Origin: Populus alba
Taxonomy: Eukaryota; Streptophyta; Magnoliopsida; Malpighiales; Salicaceae
Direction: 5' to 3'
Assembly (NCBI RefSeq): GCF_005239225.2
Contig: NC_133302.1
Location: forward strand, 5,580,001 to 5,644,000
DNA length: 64,000 nucleotides
Under the pieces are notes generated by a model. That model made no database searches. It saw only the letters and a program-made list of their open reading frames with translations, and had not been told where the DNA came from. The translations under genes were made by a program, and so were the position numbers. Positions 56,401-64,000 of this stretch are shown one piece after another; the first letter of the stretch is position 1; every line of letters begins with the position of its first letter.

Positions 56401-58159
56401 ATTTTTTGTTATGGTTAAAGGGGATTGGCGCAACGAATCTCAGTTCATCCTAACCACACAGGATTTTGGTTTTGGTTAAAGAGGATCAACGAAAGGGATC
56501 TTAGTTTAGCCTAACTATAAACGATTTTGGTTATGTTTAAAGGGGATTGGTGAAAAGAATCTCAGTTTATCCTAACCACACAGGATGTTAGGTCTGGTTA
56601 AAGGGGATTGCCGAAATGAATCTCATTTTATCCTAACATCACACAGACTTTGGTTCTAGTTAAAGAGGATTGAGAAAATGAATCTTTGTTTATCCTAACC
56701 AGAGAGGATTTTGGTTTTTGTTAAAGGGGATTGGCAAATGGAATCTCCGTTTATCCTAACCACACAGGATTTTTGGTTCTCGTTAAAGGGGATAGGTGCA
56801 AGGAATCTCACTTTAGCCTAACCACAAAAGGATTTTGGTTCTTGTTAAAGGGGATCGACAAAAAGAATCTTAGTTTATCCTAACCGCACAGATTTTTGGT
56901 TCTGGTTAAAGAGGATTAGCGAAAGGAATCATAGTTTATCATAACCACATAGGATTTTTTGTTATGGTTAAAGGGGATTGGCGCAACGAATCTCAGTTCA
57001 TCCTAACCACACAGTATTTTTGTTTTGGTTAAAGGGGGATCAGCGAAAGGGATCTTTAGTTTAGCCTAACTATAAAACGATTTTTGGTTATGTTTAAAGG
57101 GGATGGGCGAAAACAATATCAGTTTATGGGAACCACATAGGATTTTATGTCTGGTTAAAGGGGATTGCCGAAATGAATCTCAGTTTATCCTAACCACACA
57201 CTGACTTTGGTTTTGGTTAAATAGGATTGCCAAAATGAATCTTTGTTTATCCTAACCATAGAGGATTTTGGTTCTTGTTAAAGGGGATTGGCGAATGGAA
57301 TCTCCGTTTATCCTAACCACACAGGATTTTTGGTTCTAGTTAAGGGGGATAGGTGTAAGGAATCTCACTTTAGCCTAACCACAAAAGGATTTTGGTTCTT
57401 GTTAAAGGGGATCGACAAAAAGAATCTTAGTTTATCCTAACCGCACAGATTTTTGGTTCTGGTTCAAGAGGATTAGCGAAAGGAATCACAGTTTATCATA
57501 ACCATATAGGATTTTTTGTTATGGTTAAAGGGGATTGACGCATCGAATCTCAGTTCATCCTAACCACACAGTATTTTGGTTTTGGTTAAAGGGGATCAGC
57601 GAAAGGGATCTTAGTTTAGCCTAACTATAAACGATTTTGGTTATGTGTAAAGGGGATTGGCGAAAAGAATCTCAGTTTATCCTAACCACACAGGATTTTA
57701 GGTCTGGTTAAAGGGGATTGCCGAAATGAATCTCAGTTTATCCTAACCACACACAGACTTTGGTTCTGGTTAAAGAGGATTGCCAAAATGAATCTTTGTT
57801 TATCCTAACCATAGAGGATTTTTGTTCTTGTTAAAGGGGATCGGCAAAAATAATCTTAGTTTATCCTAACCGTATAGTTTTTCGGTTCTGGTTAAAGAGG
57901 ATTGGCGAAAGGAATCACAGTTTATCCTAACCACACAGGATTTTTGGTTATGGTTAAAGGGGATTTGCGGAACGAATCTCAGTTTATCCTAACCACACAG
58001 TATTTTGGTTTTGGTTATAGGGGATCAGCAAAAGGGATCTTAGTTTAGCCTAACTATAAACGATTTTGGTTATGTTTAAAGGGGATTGGCGAAAAGACTC
58101 TCAGTTTATCGAAACCACACAGGATTTTATATCTGGTTAAAGGGGATTGCCGAAATGAA

Positions 58160-59844
58160 TCTCAGTTTATCCTAACCAAACAGGATCTTGGTTCTGGTTA
58201 AAGGGGTGTGACAAAAGGAATCTCAGTTTATCCTAACGACATAGAATTTTTGGTTCTGGTTAAATAGGATTGGTAAAAAGAATCTAATTTTATATTAACC
58301 GCACAACATTTTAGGTTCTAGTTAAAGGGCATTGCCGAAAGGAATGTCAAATTATCCTAACCATAGAGGATTTTGGTTCTAGTTAAAGTGGATTGCCGAA
58401 AGGAATCTTAGTCTATCGGTACCATACATGGATTTTTTTTCTGGTCAAAGGGGATCGGCGAAAGGAATCTCAGTTTATCCCAACCACACAACATTTGTGA
58501 TTCTGGTTAAAGTGGATCGGCGAAAGGAATCTCAGTTTATCCTAACCACACATGGATTTTTGTTCTAGTTAAATGAGATCGAAGAAAGGAATCTCAGTTT
58601 ATCCTAACCACACACAGACTTTGGTTCTGGTTAAAGAGGATTGCCAAAATGAATCTTTGTTTATCCTAACCACAGAGGATTTTGGTTCTTGTTAAAGGGG
58701 ATCGGCAAAAATAATCTTAGTTTATCCTAACCGCACAGATTTTTGGTTATGGTTAAAGAGGATGTGCGAAAGGAATCACAGTTTATCCTAACCACACAGG
58801 ATTTTTGGTTATGGTTAAAGGGTATTGGCGCAACGAATCTCAGTTCATCCTAACCACACAGTATTTTGGTTTTGGTTAAAGGGGATCACCAAAAAGGATC
58901 TTAGTTTAGCCTACCTATAAACGATTTTGGTTATGTTTAAAGGGGATTGGCGAAAAGAATCTCAATTTATCCTAACCACACAGGATTTTAGGTCTGGTTA
59001 AAGGGGATTGCCGAAATGAATCTCAGTTTATCCTAACCACACACAGACTTTGGTTCTGATTAAATACAATTGCCAAAATGAATCTTTGTTTATCCTAATC
59101 ACAGAGGATTTTGGTTCTTGTTAAAGGGGATTGGTGAAAAGAATCTCAAGTTTATCCTAACCACACAGGATTTTAGGTCTGGTTAAAGGGGATTGCCGAA
59201 ATGAATCTCAGTTTATCCTAACCACACACAGACTTTGGTTCTGGTTAAAGAGGATTGCCAAAATGAATCTTTGTTTATCCTAACCATAGAGGATTTTTGT
59301 TCTTGTTAAATAGGATTGGCGAATGGAATCTCCGTTTATCCTAACCACACAGGATTTTGGTCTTCGTTAAAGGGGATCAGCGAAAGGGATCTTAGTTTAG
59401 CCTAACTATAAACGATTTTGGTTATGTTTAAAGGGGATTGGCGAAAAGAATCTCAGTTTATCCTAACCACACAGGATTTTAGGTCTGGTTAAAGGGGATT
59501 GCCGAAATCAATCTCAGTTTATCCTAACCTCACACAGACTTTGGTTCTAGTTAAAGAGGATTGCCAAAATGAATCTTTGTTTATCCTAACCAGAGAGGAT
59601 TTTGGTTCTTGTTAAAGGGGATAGGCGAATGGAATCTCCATCTATCCTAACCACACAGGATTTTTGGTTCTCGTTAAAGGGGATAGGTGCAAGGAATCTC
59701 ACTTTAGCCTAACCACAAAAGGATTTTGGTTATTGTTAAAGGGGATCAAGAAAAATAATCTTAGTTTATCCTAACCACACAGATTTTTGGTTCTGGTTAA
59801 AGAGTATTAGCGAAACGAATCACAGTTTATCATAACCACTTAGG
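58160..59844 (+). repeat. Array segment duplicated from 54717-56400 (second copy)
   Basis: Offset checked at 54731/58174, 55021/58464, 55441/58884, 55621/59064, 55861/59304 and 56161/59604, all 3443. After about 59960 the sequence instead follows 57068 onward, offset about 2.9 kb. Confidence 0.85.
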
Positions 59845-62800
59845 ATTTTTTGTTATGGTTAAAGGGGATTGGCGCAACGAATCTGAGTTCATCCTAACCA
59901 CACAGTATTTTTGTTTTGGTTAAAGGGGATCAGCGAAAGGGATCTTAGTTTAGCCTAACTATAAACGATTTTGGTTATGTTTAAAGGGGATGGGCGAAAA
60001 CAATATCAGTTTATGGGAACCACATAGGATTTTATGTCTGGTTAAAGGGGATTGCCGAAATGAATCTCAGTTTATCCTACCACACACTAGCTTTGGTTTT
60101 GGTTAAATAGGATTGCCAAAATGAATCTTTGTTTATCCTAACCATAGAGGATTTTGGTTCTTGTTAAAGGGGATTGGCGAATGGAATCTCCGTTTATCCT
60201 AACCACACAGGATTTTTGGTTCTAGTTAAGGGGGATAGGTGTAAGGAATCTCACTTTAGCCTAACCACAAAAGGATTTTGGTTCTTGTTAAAGGGGATCG
60301 ACAAAAAGAATCTTAGTTTATCCTAACCGCACAGATTTTTGGTTCTGGTTCAAGAGGATTAGCGAAAGGAATCACAGTTTATCATAACCATATAGGATTT
60401 TTTGTTATGGTTAAAGGGGATTGGCGCAACGAATCTCAGTTCATCCTAACCACACAGGATTTTGGTTTTGGTTAAAGGGGATCAGCGAAAGGGATCTTAA
60501 TTTAGCCTAACTATAAACGATTTTGGTTATGTTTAAAGGGGATTGGCGAAAAGAATCTCTGTTTATCCTAACCACACAGGATTTTAGGTCTGGTTAAAGG
60601 GGATTGCCGAAATGAATCTCAGTTTATCCTAACCACACACAGACTTTGGTTCTGGTTAAAGAGGATTGCCAAAATGAATCTTTGTTTATCCTAACCACAG
60701 ATGATTTTGGTTTTTGTTAAAGGGGATTGACGAATGGAATCTTAGTTTATCATAACCACACTTGGATTTTGCTTCTTATTAAAGGGGATTGGCGGAACAA
60801 ATCTCAGTTCATCCTAACCACACAGTATTTTGGTTTTGGTTAAAGGGGATCAGCGAAAGGGATCTTAATTTAGCCTAACTATAAACGATTTTGGTTATGT
60901 GTAAAGGGGATTGGCGAAAAGAATCTCAGTTTATCCTAACCACACAGGATTTTAGGTCTGGTTAAAGGGGATTGCCGAAATGAATCTCAGTTTATCCTAA
61001 CCACACACAGACTTTGGTTCTGGTTAAAGAGGATTGCCAAAATGAATCTTTGTTTATCCTAAACACAGAGGATTTTTGTTATTGTTAAATAGGATTGGCG
61101 AATGGAATCTCCGTTTATCCTAACCACACAGGATTTTGGTTTTGGTTAAAGGGGATCAGCGAAAGGGATCTTAGTTTAGCTTAACTATAAACGATTTTGG
61201 TTATGTTTAAAGGGGATTGGCGAAAAGAATCTCAGTTTATCCTAACCACACAGGATTTTAGGTTTGGTTAAAGGGGATTGCCGAAATGAATCTCAGTTTA
61301 TCCTAACCACACACAGACTTTGGTTCTGGTTAAAGAGGATTGCCAAAATGAATCTTTGTTTATCCTAACCATAGAGGATTTTTGTTCTTGTTAAAGGGGA
61401 TCGGCAAAAATAATCTTAGTTTATCCTAACCGCATAGATTTTTGGTTCTGGTTAAAGAGGATTGGCGAAAGGAATCACAGTTTATCCTAACCACACAGGA
61501 TTTTTGGTTATGGTTAAAGGGGATTTGCGGAACGAATCTCAGTTCATCCTAACCACACAGTATTTTGGTTGTGGTTATAGGGGATCAGCAAAAGGGATCT
61601 TAGTTTAGCCTAACTATAAACGATTTTGGTTATGTTTAAAGGGGATTGGCGAAAAGAATCTCAGTTTATCGGAACCACACAGGATTTTATATCTGGTTAA
61701 AGGGGATTGCCGAAATGAATCTCAGTTTATCCTAACCACACACAGACTTTGGTTCTGGTTAAAGAGGTTTGCCAAAATGAATCTTTGTTTATCATAACCA
61801 CAGAGGATTTTGGTTTTTGTTAAAGGGGATTGGCGAATGGAATCTTAGTTTATCCTAACCGCACAGATTTTTGGTTCTGGTTAAAGAGGATTGGCGAAAG
61901 GAATCACAGTTTATCCTAACTGCACAGGATTTTTGGTTATAGTTAATGGGGATTGGCGGAAAGAATCTCAGTTCATCCTAACCACACAGTATTTTAGTTT
62001 TGGTTAAAGGGGATCAGCAAAAGGGATCTTAGTTTAGCCTAACTATAAACGATTTTGGTTATGTTTAAAGGGGATTGGCGAAAAGAATCTCAGTTTATCG
62101 GAACCACACAGGATTTTATATCTGGTTAAAGGGGATTGCCGAAATGAATCTCAGTTTATCCTAACCACACACAGACTTTGGTTCTGGTTAAAGAGGATTG
62201 CCAAAATGAATCTTTGTTTATTCTAACCACAGAGGATTTTTGTTCTTGTTAAAGGGGATCGGCCAAAAATAATCTTAGTTAATCCTAACCGCACAAATTT
62301 TTGGTTCTGGTTAAAGAGGATTGGCGAAAGGAATCACAGTTTATCCTAACCACACAGGATTTTTGGTTATGGTTAAAGGGGATTGGGGCAACGAATCTCA
62401 ATTCATCCTAACCACACAGGATTTTTGTTGTGGTTAAAGGGGATCAACGAAAAGGATCTTAGTTTAGCCTAACTATAAACGATTTTGGTTATGTTTAAAG
62501 GGGATGGGAGAAAAGAATCTTAGTTTATCCTAACCACACAGGATTTTAGGTCTTGTTAAAGGGGATTGCCGTAATGAATCTTAGTTTATCCTAACCACAC
62601 ACAGACTTTGGTTCTGGTTAAAGAGGATTGCCAAAATGAATCTTTGTTTATCCTAACCATAGAGGATTTTGGTTCTTGTTAAACAGGATTGGCGAATGGA
62701 ATCTCCGTTTATCCTAACCACACATGATTTTTGGTTCTAGTTAAAGGGGATAGGTGCAAGGAATCTCACTTTAGCCGAACTACACAAGGATTTTGGTTCT

Positions 62801-64000
62801 TGTTAAAGGGGATCGACAAAAATAATCTTATTTTATCCTAACCGCATAGATTTTTGGTTCTGGCTAAAAAGGATTGGCGAAAGGAATCACAGTTTATCCT
62901 AACTACATAGGATTTTTGGTTATGGTTAAAGTGGATTGGCGCAACGAATCTCAGTTCATCGTAACCACACAGGATTTTGTTTTGGTTAAAGGGGATCAGC
63001 GAAAGGGATCTTAGTTTAGCCTAACCATAAGAGGATTTTGGTTCTTGTTAAAAGGGATTGCCGTAATGAATCTTAGTTTATCCTAACCACACAGGATTTT
63101 AGGTCTGGTTAAAGGGGATTGCCGAAATGAATCTCAGTTTATCCTAACCACACACAGACTTTGGTTCTGATTAAAGAGGATTGCCAAAATGAATCTTTTT
63201 TTATCCTAACCACAGAGGATTTTGGTTCTCGTTAAAGGGGATCGACAAAAAGAATCTTAGTTTATCCTAACCGCACAGATTTTTGGTTCTGGTTAAAGAG
63301 GATTGGCGAAAGGAATCACAATTTATCCTAACCACACAGGATTTTTGGTTATGGTTAAAGGGGATTGGGGCAACGAATCTCAGTTCATCCGAACCACACA
63401 GTATTTTGGTTTTGGTTAAAAGGGATCTTAATTTAGCCTAACTATATGGAGAAAAGAATCTCAGTTTATCCTAACCACACAGGATTTTAGGTCTGGTTAA
63501 AGGGGATTGCCGTAATGAATCTCAGTTTATCCTAACCACACACAGACTTTGGTTCTGGTTAAAGAGGATTGCCAAAATGAATCTTTGTTTATCCTAACCA
63601 CAGAGGATTTTGGTTCTTGTTAAAGGAGATTGGCGAATGGAATCTCCGTTTATCCTAACCACACACGGACTTTGGTTCTGGTTAAAGGGGATAGGTGCAA
63701 GGAATCTCACTTTAGCCTAACCACACAAGGATTTTGTTTCTTGTTAAAGGGGATCGGCAAAAAGAATCTTAGTTTATCCTAACCGCACAGATTTTTTGTT
63801 CTGGTTAAAGAGGATTGGCGAATGGAATGACAGTTTATCCTAACCACACAGGATTTTTGGTTATGGTTAAAGGGCATTGGCGCAACGAATCTCAGTTCAT
63901 CCTAACCACACAGGATTTTAGTTTTGGTTAAAGGGTATCAGCGAAAGGGATCTTAGTTTAGCCTAACTATAAACGATTTTGGTTATGTTTAAAGGGGATT

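Larger units (their letters stand above)
51787..64000 (+). repeat. 12-kb satellite-like array of a ~61-62 bp unit
   Basis: Roughly 200 tandem units, running out of the window. Consensus starts GGATTGGCGAAAGGAATCTC, then AGTTTATCCTAACCACACAG and GATTTTGGTTCTGGTTAAAGG. Recurrent variants include GATTGCCGAAATGAATCTCAG...CACACACAGACTTTGG, GATTGCCAAAATGAATCTTTG...CAGAGGATTTTGG, and GATCAGCGAAAGGGATCTTAG...CTATAAACGATTTTGG; these appear in similar orders, giving nested higher-order repeats. No gene: the small open frames are repeat translations. The unit resembles module 1 of E1 in reverse complement. Confidence 0.93.

Overview
The window is repeat-rich, intron-containing plant nuclear DNA. It holds LTR retrotransposons with plant-type primer sites, a BED-zinc-finger NBS-LRR resistance gene, and kilobases of tandem repeat. 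BED-NLR genes are abundant in Populus/Salix, so a Salicaceae tree is my best guess, but nothing here proves the species. A run of 500 N (38639-39138) marks an assembly gap.

Layout. (1) 1-3017: 3' end of a minus-strand Ty3/gypsy TAT-type element (E0), reduced to a partial LTR plus three kinds of minisatellite. (2) 3914-14062: a complete but non-coding minus-strand element of the same type (E1), with a 5-bp target duplication, ~1.75 kb LTRs, a primer site, a polypurine tract and the same three minisatellites in the same order, interrupted by an inverted solo LTR (6082-7850). (3) 14068-34014: a degenerate resistance-gene neighbourhood. Flank sequences recur two or three times (about 14.1-15.2, 20.5-22.1, 23.7-26.9 and 28.2-33.9 kb), as if one locus was duplicated in tandem. 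The block holds a very young Ty1/copia element (15206-20037, LTRs identical by eye), a small multi-exon gene of unknown function (22389-23379), a solo TAT LTR (23860-26306) sitting in an orphan 5'-UTR intron, and the single intact NLR gene (28657-32103, minus). (4) 34015-38638: a decayed copia element related in protein to the first. (5) 39139-51786: a plus-strand TAT/Ogre-like gypsy element (C). It has gag-pro, a probable spliced intron, RT, a degenerate RNase H, a second archaeal-type RNase H, integrase, an intact ANTISENSE coiled-coil ORF with its own TATA box, a 3'-UTR minisatellite and a 2.5-kb LTR. (6) 51787-64000: more than 12 kb of a ~61-62 bp tandem repeat that runs off the window.

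How it fits together. The minisatellites of E0, E1 and C and the 12-kb array are related to one another: the C minisatellite matches module 2, and the 12-kb array matches module 1. The window therefore appears to show stages of one process, from a retroelement 3'-UTR minisatellite, to lineage-specific expansion, to a satellite-sized array that is itself a target for further TAT insertion. The resistance gene lies between these heterochromatin-prone blocks and has lost at least one neighbour to retroelement activity. Only the NLR, the antisense ORF, the RNase H-integrase segment of C and possibly the small gene are uninterrupted coding sequences.
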